Assembly (NCBI RefSeq): GCF_007827455.1
Contig: NZ_VISM01000001.1
Span: 248,001-312,000, forward strand
Source: Lutibacter sp. Hel_I_33_5
Lineage (GTDB): Bacteria > Bacteroidota > Bacteroidia > Flavobacteriales > Flavobacteriaceae
Reading direction: 5' to 3'
DNA length: 64,000 nt
In this document: one piece after another, positions 25,618-34,075 of the stretch
Numbering within the stretch: position 1 is the first letter of the stretch
Layout of the letters: every line of letters starts with the position of its first letter
Made by a program: the position numbers and the translations under genes
The notes under the pieces: generated by a model
Told to the model about the DNA's origin: nothing
Database searches by the model: none
What the model saw: the letters and a program-made list of their open reading frames with translations, nothing else

Positions 25618-28527
25618 TTAAATAAATGGTAAGTTTACAATAACTTTTGTTCCTTTTGCTACTTCACCTTCATATAAATCTTCTATTGTATAACCAATTT
25701 CTTGAGCGTATTGTTTTCTGAAGATATCTAAACGTTTTTCTATAGCTCCTAAAGCAAAAGATTCATGATGATGACCTTGACGACTTGTTATTTCTTTTGC
25801 TTTCTCTCTACCAACACCATTATCTGTAATGATACATTGTAAGCTGTTATTCGAAAAAACAAATTCAATATCAAGTTCTTTTTTTCCTGATTTATGTAAT
25901 AAACCATGAACTAAAGCATTTTCAATAAAAGGTTGAATTAATAATGATGGTATTTCTAAATTTTCTTCTGAGTTATAAGAAATCGTATATATAAAATCTT
26001 CACCAAAACGTAAGTTTTCTAACTTTAAATACACTTTTAAAAAATTTAGTTCTTCTTGTATAGAAATAAAATCTTGATTAGAATAGCTTAATGCATTACG
26101 TATCAAAACCGAAAATAAAACAATAGAATCATACGTTGCATCTGTATCATGTTTTAAAACTAAATCTTGTATAGAATTTAAGGCATTAAATATAAAATGA
26201 GGGTTCATTTGAGAACGCAAAGCCGTTAAATTTGTGGTAATCAATTCTTTTTCAAGCGATACTTTTTCTAGCTGAGCTATTCTTTCTTTTTCTTTTCCTT
26301 TTATTTTTCTTCTAAAATAATAATTCATACTTCCAAAAAACAATAATGAAACTCCTAAAATAAACCACCAAGTTTTCCAATATGGTCTTTGTATTGAAAA
26401 GGTAAGTTCTTTTATATTTTTAGGTGAAGAATTTTCTAAGTTTGGTTGTACCTGAAAAGTGTATTTCCCCGCAGGTAAACTATTATATTTAACCGAGTTA
26501 ATGTTCTTATCTGTAAATAACCAAGTATCACTTAATCCCTTTAATCTATACTTATAATTACTTTTTTGGTTGTATAAAAAACCATTAACATTAAAACCAA
26601 TTTTTATTGCGTTTTGATTATAATTCAACCTATAATTAGAACCAACAACTGTATCTTTTTCATTAATTTCTAACTCATTAAAATATATTTCAGGATACTG
26701 TTCTTTAAATAGATTTTCTTTATTTAATGAGAATAAACCTTCATTTGAAGATAAAAACACTTTGTTATTAAGGATTTCAATTCCTGTGATATCATAAGAT
26801 AAAATACCTTCACGTTTTGTTAGTGTTTTAATTTTTTTTGAAACAACATCAAGTAATTGAAAACTATTTTCTGAAGAAATCCAGAGATTATTTTGATCTC
26901 CTTTTATAATACCTGTATTATTTGAAGTTAGTCCGTTACTCGTATTATAATGATGTATAACAGAATCATTTTTAATACCATAAATACCATTATTAATTGA
27001 AGATACCCATATAACACCGTCTTTGGTTTTAGTTAATGATCTACCATAAATTGGCTTATTATTATATTTAATAATTTTTGATTCCCATGTATGATTATAC
27101 TTAACTAAATTATCTACAAAGGCAACGTATACTTCTTTTTTGCTTTCATCTTTTAAAGAAGCATATGTTCTCTTATTATTAGAAATGACGATTTCGTTTT
27201 TAAAACTTCCGTTTTTTAATATTTTAACCGTATTGTAACTTGTAAAAAAAACATCCTTTTTATTTAAAATTAATAAGCTTTTAGCAGTGCTAATTTTACT
27301 AACTTGTTTTATTTCTTTTAATTGAAACGTTTTATAATTATAAGTGAATGATTGTATGTCTTTACTAATATAAACTGTACTTTTTTCTGGATGATTTTTA
27401 AGTACAGAAACTCTATCTTTAGTAGGTATATCTATAAAATGTTCTTTATCTTTTTGAATATTATAAAATCCAATATCACCCGCTTTACTTCCAAATACCA
27501 GCGTGTTCTTATTTATAATATCTAAACTACTTATATTTTTGTTTTTTTCTGAAACGGTAGCAACTTCTATAGCTATATTGGGTGCAACATAAATACCATC
27601 ATTTAGTGTTGTAAACCAATAATTATCATCTTTATCTTTTATAATCTTTGTAACACTTTTATCTTTTAAAAACCTTTTTTTAAATCTAAATCTATTCTCT
27701 TTAAATTCAAAAATCCAAACGCCAGAATTTGTCCCAAACCAAATATCATTTTCGTTTTCAAATTCTGTATGAATTCTTTCTTTAGCTATAGGTTTTGAGC
27801 CTTTTACTGGAATAATATTTTTATCTAAAGAATTAATTTTATAGAACTTATTGATACCTAGTCTATTTTGATAAAGGAAAAGAGAAGATACTATTTTAAA
27901 TATTTTTGATGGCCCTTGAGTTATTGTTTTCCCTTTATGATCTTTAGTTGGTAAATTATTTGCAGCAATTGCTTTAAAGTAATTTTTATTTGTGAGGCTA
28001 ATGATAGAATCTACATTACCAAAATATATAGTTTTATCTAGTTTTAAAGGGTTTCCGAAATTTTTATTGTTCGTATGAATATTTTCTATCAGTTTAGTTT
28101 CAATATTTATTTTATAAATATTTCTAGCAGAAAACACCCAAAGAAATTTCTTTACAACCATAAACTCAGAAAGTTCTCCTTTTAGAAGTTTACTTAAATC
28201 TGTAAATAAATGGAGTTCATTATTTTTTGTGAAGAAAAATTGCCCAGAGATGTTATTACACCAAATTCGTCCTAAATCGTCTTGTTTAACTCCAAAAACA
28301 GATCTACTTCGTTGTTTTTTATTACTAAAGCTTTTATACGATTTACCATCGTATCGGTAAAGTCCATTATCTGCAGCTAACCAAATAAAACCTTTGTCAT
28401 CTTCTATTAAATTGTAAAACTCTTTATCTGGTAAACCATTTTTTTCTGAAAGATGAATAAATACAGGTTCTTGTCCATTCATTAAAAATGAAAACATAAA
28501 GAACAATAGAAAAAAAATATTTTTCAT
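25618..28527 (-). CDS. Reg_prop beta-propeller sensor histidine kinase (LytS-type catalytic core)
   Basis: A 969-residue sensor when started at MKNIFFLLFF, 16 nt after the response-regulator stop; a longer frame from 28575 would overlap that gene. After the signal peptide come Reg_prop repeats forming a periplasmic beta-propeller (about 20-630), then a Y_Y_Y domain (about 640-715), one transmembrane helix (about 722-745) and a short coiled coil. The HisKA_5-type phosphoacceptor motif is MNPHFIFNALNSIQDLV, and the ATPase has QPFIENALVHGLLHK and ITDNGVGREKA. In Bacteroidetes such sensors often respond to glycans or other periplasmic ligands. Its cognate regulator is the LytTR gene directly upstream. 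Confidence 0.93.
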   Translation of the reverse strand: MKNIFFLLFFMFSFLMNGQEPVFIHLSEKNGLPDKEFYNLIEDDKGFIWLAADNGLYRYDGKSYKSFSNKKQRSRSVFGVKQDDLGRIWCNNISGQFFFTKNNELHLFTDLSKLLKGELSEFMVVKKFLWVFSARNIYKINIETKLIENIHTNNKNFGNPLKLDKTIYFGNVDSIISLTNKNYFKAIAANNLPTKDHKGKTITQGPSKIFKIVSSLFLYQNRLGINKFYKINSLDKNIIPVKGSKPIAKERIHTEFENENDIWFGTNSGVWIFEFKENRFRFKKRFLKDKSVTKIIKDKDDNYWFTTLNDGIYVAPNIAIEVATVSEKNKNISSLDIINKNTLVFGSKAGDIGFYNIQKDKEHFIDIPTKDRVSVLKNHPEKSTVYISKDIQSFTYNYKTFQLKEIKQVSKISTAKSLLILNKKDVFFTSYNTVKILKNGSFKNEIVISNNKRTYASLKDESKKEVYVAFVDNLVKYNHTWESKIIKYNNKPIYGRSLTKTKDGVIWVSSINNGIYGIKNDSVIHHYNTSNGLTSNNTGIIKGDQNNLWISSENSFQLLDVVSKKIKTLTKREGILSYDITGIEILNNKVFLSSNEGLFSLNKENLFKEQYPEIYFNELEINEKDTVVGSNYRLNYNQNAIKIGFNVNGFLYNQKSNYKYRLKGLSDTWLFTDKNINSVKYNSLPAGKYTFQVQPNLENSSPKNIKELTFSIQRPYWKTWWFILGVSLLFFGSMNYYFRRKIKGKEKERIAQLEKVSLEKELITTNLTALRSQMNPHFIFNALNSIQDLVLKHDTDATYDSIVLFSVLIRNALSYSNQDFISIQEELNFLKVYLKLENLRFGEDFIYTISYNSEENLEIPSLLIQPFIENALVHGLLHKSGKKELDIEFVFSNNSLQCIITDNGVGREKAKEITSRQGHHHESFALGAIEKRLDIFRKQYAQEIGYTIEDLYEGEVAKGTKVIVNLPFI

Positions 28528-28543
28528 CAATATATATAATGCT

Positions 28544-29290
28544 TTATTGCAAAAATACTTCTTCAAAATCATCAACTCTTGCTCTAGAAATTCTTGCTTT
28601 TAGTATTCCGTCAGCTAATGTAATGCTTAAGTCTGTTTTATTTAGAAATTTGATATATGAAATATTAATAATCCAAGCTCTATGAGTACGGAAGAATGAA
28701 GAATCTTTTGGTAAAACATTTTCAAAATATTTTAAGTTCTTACTTGTAGTAATAACCTTTGTATCTTTTAAATGAATTTTACTGTAAGCACCATCAGCTT
28801 CTACTGCAATGATATTGTCTAAATCAACAATTCTTCTATTTCCTATTTCTGGAAGTACAATTTTCTTGTAGTTTTTATCTTTTATTGTTGCTAATAAGTT
28901 CTGATAATCAACCAGTTTATTTTGTTTCCCTAATTTTTCTTCTAATTTAGAAATTGCGTCTGTTAATTTTTGTCTATCTATTGGTTTTACAAGGTAGTCG
29001 ATGGCATTTAATTCAAATGCTTTTATAGCATATTGATCATAAGCCGTTACAAATATAATTTCGAAGTTTATCTTTTTAAAGAACTTTACAATCTCATAGC
29101 CAGCATAATTAGGCATTTGTACATCTAAAAAAACAACTTGTGGTTTTAGTTCTTTAATCTTTTCTACTCCTTCTTCTAAATCACAACAAATAGCCACTAC
29201 CTCTATAGAAGATGTTCTTTCTAATAAATTGTTTAGAACATTTCTTGCACTTTGTTCATCATCAATAAGTATCGCTTTTATTTTGGTCAT
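28544..29290 (-). CDS. LytTR-family response regulator
   Basis: A 248-residue regulator. The receiver domain has the acidic pair Asp10-Asp11 (ILIDDEQ), phosphoacceptor Asp56 in VVFLDVQMP, Thr82 and Lys102 in DYLVKPID. The LytTR DNA-binding domain (about residues 145-248) carries IIAVEADGAYSKIHLKD and FFRTHRAWIINISYI. It is the first gene of an operon with the Reg_prop kinase. A direct repeat of the type LytTR proteins bind lies at 29332-29360. The -7 box is only 4 nt from the ATG, so the mRNA may be leaderless. Confidence 0.95.
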   Translation of the reverse strand: MTKIKAILIDDEQSARNVLNNLLERTSSIEVVAICCDLEEGVEKIKELKPQVVFLDVQMPNYAGYEIVKFFKKINFEIIFVTAYDQYAIKAFELNAIDYLVKPIDRQKLTDAISKLEEKLGKQNKLVDYQNLLATIKDKNYKKIVLPEIGNRRIVDLDNIIAVEADGAYSKIHLKDTKVITTSKNLKYFENVLPKDSSFFRTHRAWIINISYIKFLNKTDLSITLADGILKARISRARVDDFEEVFLQ

Positions 29291-29294
29291 ACTA

Positions 29295-29360
29295 CAAATA
29301 TAAAAATTTGATTATAGTACCCTTCATTTGTTTTATGAATAGTATAATTGGTTTGTAAAG
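29295..29360 (-). promoter_or_regulatory. Direct-repeat operator and promoter of the LytTR/kinase operon (site C)
   Basis: In gene orientation: CTTTACAAA (29352-29360), 11 nt, ATTCATAAA (29332-29340), 29 nt, then a perfect TATATTTG -7 box (29295-29302). One half-site is identical to sites A and B; the other is degenerate. This suggests autoregulation. Confidence 0.7.
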
Positions 29361-29377
29361 TAGAAAAATAAAGCATA

Positions 29378-29410
29378 AAAAAAGTCCATCAAATACTTGA
29401 TGGACTTTTT
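29378..29410 (-). terminator. Terminator hairpin after the second short cold-shock gene
   Basis: AGTCCATCAA (29383-29392) and TTGATGGACT (29397-29406), with A and T runs at the ends. It is nearly identical to the hairpin at 15258-15292 and separates the cold-shock gene from the LytTR operon. Confidence 0.85.
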
Positions 29411-29430
29411 GAAAACTTGAAGTATATGTT

Positions 29431-29622
29431 TTAAATAACTTTTACGTTTACAGCGTTTAATCCTTTTTTACCTTCCTGTAAGTCAAACTCAACAGAATCG
29501 CCTTCACGAACTTCGTCAATTAACCCAGAAATGTGTACAAAATGATCTTTTTCAACTCCTTCTTCAGTGATAAATCCAAATCCTTTAGATTCATTGAAAA
29601 ATTTTACGGTTCCTTTACTCAT
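29431..29622 (-). CDS. Cold-shock protein (CspA family), paralogue
   Basis: A 63-residue cold-shock domain ([25 protein letters not shown]) starting at 29622. An upstream in-frame ATG at 29670 would add 16 unrelated residues ([16 protein letters not shown]) and is unlikely, since all family members start just before GTVKFF. It differs from the product at 15309-15500 at five of 63 positions, and the trailing hairpin is duplicated too. The long AT-rich region upstream could contain a cold-responsive 5' UTR. Confidence 0.95.
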   Translation of the reverse strand: MSKGTVKFFNESKGFGFITEEGVEKDHFVHISGLIDEVREGDSVEFDLQEGKKGLNAVNVKVI

Positions 29623-29902
29623 GGTATTGTAATTAAATTTATAATATATTAACCGCAAAGATGAAACCATTTTTTTGATTTATAAGCTTTTATCTGTTTT
29701 ATTAATTCGTTGTAACTGCCTATTTGACTTGATTTTAGCCAAATTACACCTATTTAAAGCAATCTTCTGATATATTACTGTAGTTAAAATTATACACGTA
29801 TACTAGGCTAAAATCTCAATATCTATAGTAATTCTTTACAATAATCGGAACTTGAATCCTTAAAAAACATCAATTACTATTTTTGGTTATTGATAAAAAA
29901 TG

Positions 29903-29932
29903 GCACTTCATTAAAAGAAAACTACAGTTCAT
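29903..29932 (+). promoter_or_regulatory. LytTR-consensus direct-repeat operator
   Basis: GCACTTCAT (29903-29911) and ACAGTTCAT (29924-29932) are separated by exactly 12 bp. The second matches the described LytTR-box consensus [TA][AC][CA]GTTN[AG][TG] at all nine positions, the first at seven. It lies upstream of the ABC/CPBP operon that encodes its own LytTR regulator. The rest of the 29623-30015 gap shows no gene. Confidence 0.65.
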
Positions 29933-29944
29933 TGATATTAATTT

Positions 29945-29972
29945 TTGCTACCAGTATTCTTCTATATAATTG
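29945..29972 (+). promoter_or_regulatory. Promoter of the ABC/LytTR operon
   Basis: TTG (29945-29947), a 17-nt spacer, then TATAATTG (29965-29972), one mismatch from TAnnTTTG. The operator ends 32 nt upstream of the -7 box, similar to the spacing at sites A-C. Confidence 0.5.
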
Positions 29973-30015
29973 CATCATAATTATTATTGCATAAAAACTA
30001 AAACAAAAAATTGCT

Positions 30016-30849
30016 ATGATAAAGACTATAAACTTGGGATATCAATATTCAAAAAAAGTACAAATTTTCAATAACCTAAACTTAACTTTTTCTCCTGGAA
30101 AAATATATGGATTATTAGGGAAAAATGGCGCTGGAAAATCTACCTTGATTAAAAACATCACTGGAATGCTTTTTCCTACAAAAGGAATTTCTGAGGTATT
30201 TGGCTTAGTACCTAAAAATCGTGAAGTAAGTTTTTTAAAAGAATTGTTTTTTGTTCCAGAAGAATACTACTTACCGAACCTAACTATAAATGAACTAGTA
30301 ACTATTTATAAAGATTTTTATCCAAATTTTGATACAAATCAATTTAACAACTATACCAAAGAGTTTAAAATAGAAAAGAGTAAAAAAACAACTGAACTAT
30401 CATTAGGGCAGAAAAAGAAAATATTAATTGGTTTTGCATTGTCTGCAAATACCAAAGTATTAATAATGGATGAACCTACGAACGGTTTAGATATTCCTTC
30501 TAAAATTCTGTTTAGAAATATGATAAACGATTCATTTAAAAAAGACAGAATTGTAATTATCACCTCACATCAAGTAAGAGATTTGGATGAATTAATTCAT
30601 TCAATTATTATAATGAATGATGGGGAAATATTATTAAATAATGATAAAGATTTTATAGCTAAAAATCTACATTTTCAATTAACAGATACACTTCAAGATA
30701 CTATCGATTTAATTTATCAAGAAAAAGTTAGCAATGGTTTTGCTTCAATTAAAAAGAATAATACTAACAATGCTGGCTACATAGATATTGAACTGCTTTT
30801 TAATGCTGTATTAACAGATGAAAGTAAAATTAATGCTTTATTAAACTAA
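30016..30849 (+). CDS. ABC transporter ATP-binding protein
   Basis: A 277-residue ATPase with Walker A GKNGAGKST (residues 35-43), signature ELSLGQKKK, Walker B VLIMDEPTNGLD and a switch His in VIITSHQV. It resembles the CcmA/YtrB-type ATPases of drug and bacteriocin exporters. First gene of a compact six-gene unit, 6 nt before the permease. YtrB-type operons usually start with a GntR regulator; here a LytS/LytTR pair at the distal end seems to replace it. Confidence 0.93.
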   Translation: MIKTINLGYQYSKKVQIFNNLNLTFSPGKIYGLLGKNGAGKSTLIKNITGMLFPTKGISEVFGLVPKNREVSFLKELFFVPEEYYLPNLTINELVTIYKDFYPNFDTNQFNNYTKEFKIEKSKKTTELSLGQKKKILIGFALSANTKVLIMDEPTNGLDIPSKILFRNMINDSFKKDRIVIITSHQVRDLDELIHSIIIMNDGEILLNNDKDFIAKNLHFQLTDTLQDTIDLIYQEKVSNGFASIKKNNTNNAGYIDIELLFNAVLTDESKINALLN

Positions 30850-30855
30850 CATACT

Positions 30856-31614
30856 ATGAATATTTCAACAATCTCCTTATTAATAAAAAGACAATTTAAA
30901 GAGAATTATAGAATTTATGGAATTGGACTTTTAGTATTAATTGCCTTACTCCTATTTATGTTTTTATTAGTCCATCAATGGCAAGATAGTTTTGCTGGTG
31001 CTGTACAAAATGGTGTCTTTATTATTGGATTATTTATAGCTGGTGGTATATTTTCTAATTCAATGTTTCATGAATTTTCAAATCCACAAAGTGGCATGTG
31101 GTTATTAAGTATTCCTGCAACACATTCAGAAAAAGTACTCACAAGTATCATTATATCTGTGGTATTTTTTTTATTAATCTACTTCCCTACTTTTTATTTA
31201 GCAGATATTTTATATTTATTAGTTACTGGTAAAATTGGTATGGAAGCTATTTTAAACCCTTTTAAAGATGGCTTTTATCAGTTTATTTTCTTCTATTTTT
31301 TATTTAACGGAATCATTTTATTAGGAAGCGTAATTTTTGGCAAACATAGTTTTATAAAAACTTTATTAGCAGCAATAGTACTAATGGTGACTTTAAATTA
31401 CATAAACACACTAATTCTTCAATCTCTTATTCCAGAAGCTTCAATTGTTTCTAGTACAGCTTTTGATAGCTTCTTGTTTAGACATGAAGGAGAAAATATT
31501 AAAGTTTCATTATTTGGAAGTTCTGATGTAATAAGTTCAGTATTTGTACGATTTGTAATTCCAATATCTATCTGGTTTACGGTTTGGTTAAAGTTAAAAG
31601 AAAAACAAATTTAA
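30856..31614 (+). CDS. ABC transporter permease (ABC-2 type)
   Basis: A 252-residue membrane protein with six hydrophobic segments (about residues 20-42, 52-72, 100-125, 150-170, 175-200 and 225-245). Motifs such as FSNPQSGMWLLSIPATHSEKV after the second helix are common in ABC-2-type permeases next to YtrB-like ATPases. It should form the exporter with the upstream ATPase; the substrate is unknown, perhaps a peptide or lipid. Confidence 0.85.
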   Translation: MNISTISLLIKRQFKENYRIYGIGLLVLIALLLFMFLLVHQWQDSFAGAVQNGVFIIGLFIAGGIFSNSMFHEFSNPQSGMWLLSIPATHSEKVLTSIIISVVFFLLIYFPTFYLADILYLLVTGKIGMEAILNPFKDGFYQFIFFYFLFNGIILLGSVIFGKHSFIKTLLAAIVLMVTLNYINTLILQSLIPEASIVSSTAFDSFLFRHEGENIKVSLFGSSDVISSVFVRFVIPISIWFTVWLKLKEKQI

Positions 31615-31618
31615 AAAG

Positions 31619-32296
31619 ATGAAAAAGAGTAATTTATTTATAACAATTCTAAGTACAGTTATCATTGTAGGAATGTTTGCAACAAACATTACATTAAAAA
31701 ACGAGTATCAAAAAATTGATGTTTCAGATCCTTTTAAAAATTATATTTCAATAGATCATAAACCATATTCAGTTCTTGATATTTCTGGTAGTAATGGATA
31801 TCCAATTCAAATTATAAGCAAAAAAACAAATGATATAAAAGTATTACGCTCTAGAGTGAAACACTTTAAAAGTGAATTAAGAAATGATACATTATATATT
31901 AAGTTTACAGGTTCAAACATTCCTTCAAATCAACGTTATAATTCAAATACACCTTATGGAATAATTATTGAAAATGATAAATTAGCAAGTATTATCAGTA
32001 AGAATACTCATAACAGGATTTTTAATCTGGAAAATAAAAATTTACATTTAACTATAAAAGGAAACTCTTTTATTGAAATGAGTCATTGTAACTTAGATAC
32101 TTTACAAGTTGATGTGCAAAATAGCGGTTATATTGATTTTACAATGAAAAATAAAGCAGAATACTTAGATTTAAAAATGTCTGATAAATCGATAGTTTCT
32201 TTACAAAACTTAGATTTTAAAAGTATAAAGCATTCACTAAAAGATAGTGTCTCAATTGTATTATCTAAAGATGCTTTTAATAAAATTTTAAAATAA
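31619..32296 (+). CDS. Membrane-anchored beta-rich protein (DUF2807-like)
   Basis: A 225-residue protein with an N-terminal signal/anchor (about residues 6-25), then strand-rich sequence with regular repeats (LHLTIKGNSFIEMSHCNLDTLQVDVQNSG), reminiscent of the DUF2807/GIN-type beta-helix. It sits 4 nt after the permease and 5 nt before a CPBP protein. Co-occurrence with ABC and LytTR genes suggests a periplasmic accessory or sensor of the exporter; this is inference. Confidence 0.6.
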   Translation: MKKSNLFITILSTVIIVGMFATNITLKNEYQKIDVSDPFKNYISIDHKPYSVLDISGSNGYPIQIISKKTNDIKVLRSRVKHFKSELRNDTLYIKFTGSNIPSNQRYNSNTPYGIIIENDKLASIISKNTHNRIFNLENKNLHLTIKGNSFIEMSHCNLDTLQVDVQNSGYIDFTMKNKAEYLDLKMSDKSIVSLQNLDFKSIKHSLKDSVSIVLSKDAFNKILK

Positions 32297-32301
32297 TAAC
32301 A

Positions 32302-32964
32302 ATGCAAACTAATACATTAACAACAACCTTTTTCACTTTATTTACTATCATATTTATTGCTGTTTTTCCACATCTAGGATTGATTACTTTTTTTCCGATG
32401 ATATATACAGTTCCAGTAATATTATTAGTTTGGCTGAACTTAAAAATCAATAAGGAAAGCTTTTCTGACATAAACTTTCGTTTTAAAGACATCAATTTTA
32501 AATCATTTATTATAGGAATTCTTACAGCTATTTTAATTTATTTATTCATGAGGCATATTTTCTTCCCTTTTTTAGAACTGTTTATTACTTTTAAAGAAGC
32601 TGATGTAGATTTATACAATGACCTTAGAGAAAAAGGTACTACTTACTATTTAATTATACTTGTTTTAGGTTGGATTGTTGGTGGTTTTTATGAATCTATT
32701 GTTTTTCATGCATTTACCTTTTCTCAATTAGAAAAAATTATTGATGGAAAATATAAAACGGTAATAAGCTTCATGATTACTAGTTTAATTTTTGGAGTAT
32801 ATCATTATCAATTAGGTACTGCAGACATGATAAATGCTTTTGTTATTGGAATAATATATTTAGGTATGTTTTTGTTTTACAAGAGAAATTTGTGGAATAC
32901 AATATTTTGTCATGGAGCATATAACACAATTGCAATAACTTTATTACATTTAGGCTACATATAA
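32302..32964 (+). CDS. CPBP-family intramembrane protein (Abi-like, atypical motif 1)
   Basis: A 220-residue protein with about six transmembrane segments. CPBP motif positions are recognisable: FYESIVFHAF where active members have EExxxR, FGVYHY for the second motif, and CHGAYNT for the third. The second Glu and the Arg of motif 1 are replaced by Ser and His, so intramembrane protease activity is uncertain although both downstream His residues are kept. CPBP proteins often accompany bacteriocin production or immunity systems, which fits the ABC exporter here. Confidence 0.75.
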   Translation: MQTNTLTTTFFTLFTIIFIAVFPHLGLITFFPMIYTVPVILLVWLNLKINKESFSDINFRFKDINFKSFIIGILTAILIYLFMRHIFFPFLELFITFKEADVDLYNDLREKGTTYYLIILVLGWIVGGFYESIVFHAFTFSQLEKIIDGKYKTVISFMITSLIFGVYHYQLGTADMINAFVIGIIYLGMFLFYKRNLWNTIFCHGAYNTIAITLLHLGYI

Positions 32965-32965
32965 A

Positions 32966-34075
32966 ATGATGAGTTTAGATACTATAATTAATAAAAGAAA
33001 TACTTCTAAAACTATTAGAATATTATCGCATGTTTTCTTTTGGATATTATTGTTTACTAGTTCTTATTTCTTAATTCAATCATCATTAAATTACTATAAA
33101 ACAACACCTTTAAGCTATTTAACGCCATTAAGAAACACTATAGGCTTAATTGTTGTTTTTTATCCATTAATGTATATTGTTATTCCAAATTTTTTAGAAA
33201 AAAGGAGGATTTTCACTCTAATAGTTTCTTTTGTAATTCTCATCTTTATCTATGTTTTTTTAGAAGCACTTGGAGGGAAAATGGTTTTTAGTTATTGCTA
33301 TAGCTGTGCTGCAATGGCTCAAATAAAGAATCCAGACTATTTAAGTGTGATACAAAAAAGCTTTATAGATAATATTTTATTTAAAGGCTCTAATTTTGGT
33401 TTATATTTTAACTTACTTTCTGGACTTGTTTTACCAATTGCAATAAAAAGTAGTTTAGGATATTATCAATTTTATATAAAATCTCTAGAATTAGAAAAAG
33501 AAAATGTACAGTTAGAGCTTAACTTTTTAAAAGCGCAAGTAAACCCACATTTTTTATTTAATACATTAAATAATTTATATGCATTAATTATTCAAAAGCG
33601 AACAGAAAAATCTTCAGAAACAGTAACACGTTTATCAAGTTACATGCGGTATTCTTTAGATAACGCTCATAAAACTTCAATTTTATTATCCGAAGAAATT
33701 ACCTTGATAAAAGATTATTTAGAATTAGAAAAATTACGATTAAATCATACAAAAGTATTTTTTATAACAAACGCGGATTCAACCAATCTAAGCATTCCTC
33801 CTCTTCTATTTATTCCATTAATAGAAAATGCTTTTAAGTATAATGTTGATCAAAAAGAAAGTGAAATTCGATTAGAACTTAGTATTAAAGAAAATAAACT
33901 TGAATTTACAATCCAGAATTATTTTGATGAAAGTAGGCTTAAAAATACGTTAAGCGGATTAGGATTAAAAAATTTAAAAAAACGATTGAATTTATATTTT
34001 TCTGATAACTATATTTATCAAGTAGATGTAAAAAACTCAGTATATATTGCCTATTTAAAGCTAAATTTAAAATGA
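32966..34075 (+). CDS. LytS-type sensor histidine kinase
   Basis: A 369-residue kinase with four transmembrane helices (about residues 20-40, 50-72, 78-100 and 130-165), a coiled coil (LELEKENVQLELNFLK), the phosphoacceptor motif QVNPHFLFNTLNNLY, and ATPase motifs FIPLIENAFKYNV and SGLGLKNLKKRL. There is no large sensory domain, so it probably senses a membrane cue or the state of the ABC exporter. Its end overlaps the response regulator by 4 nt. Confidence 0.93.
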   Translation: MMSLDTIINKRNTSKTIRILSHVFFWILLFTSSYFLIQSSLNYYKTTPLSYLTPLRNTIGLIVVFYPLMYIVIPNFLEKRRIFTLIVSFVILIFIYVFLEALGGKMVFSYCYSCAAMAQIKNPDYLSVIQKSFIDNILFKGSNFGLYFNLLSGLVLPIAIKSSLGYYQFYIKSLELEKENVQLELNFLKAQVNPHFLFNTLNNLYALIIQKRTEKSSETVTRLSSYMRYSLDNAHKTSILLSEEITLIKDYLELEKLRLNHTKVFFITNADSTNLSIPPLLFIPLIENAFKYNVDQKESEIRLELSIKENKLEFTIQNYFDESRLKNTLSGLGLKNLKKRLNLYFSDNYIYQVDVKNSVYIAYLKLNLK

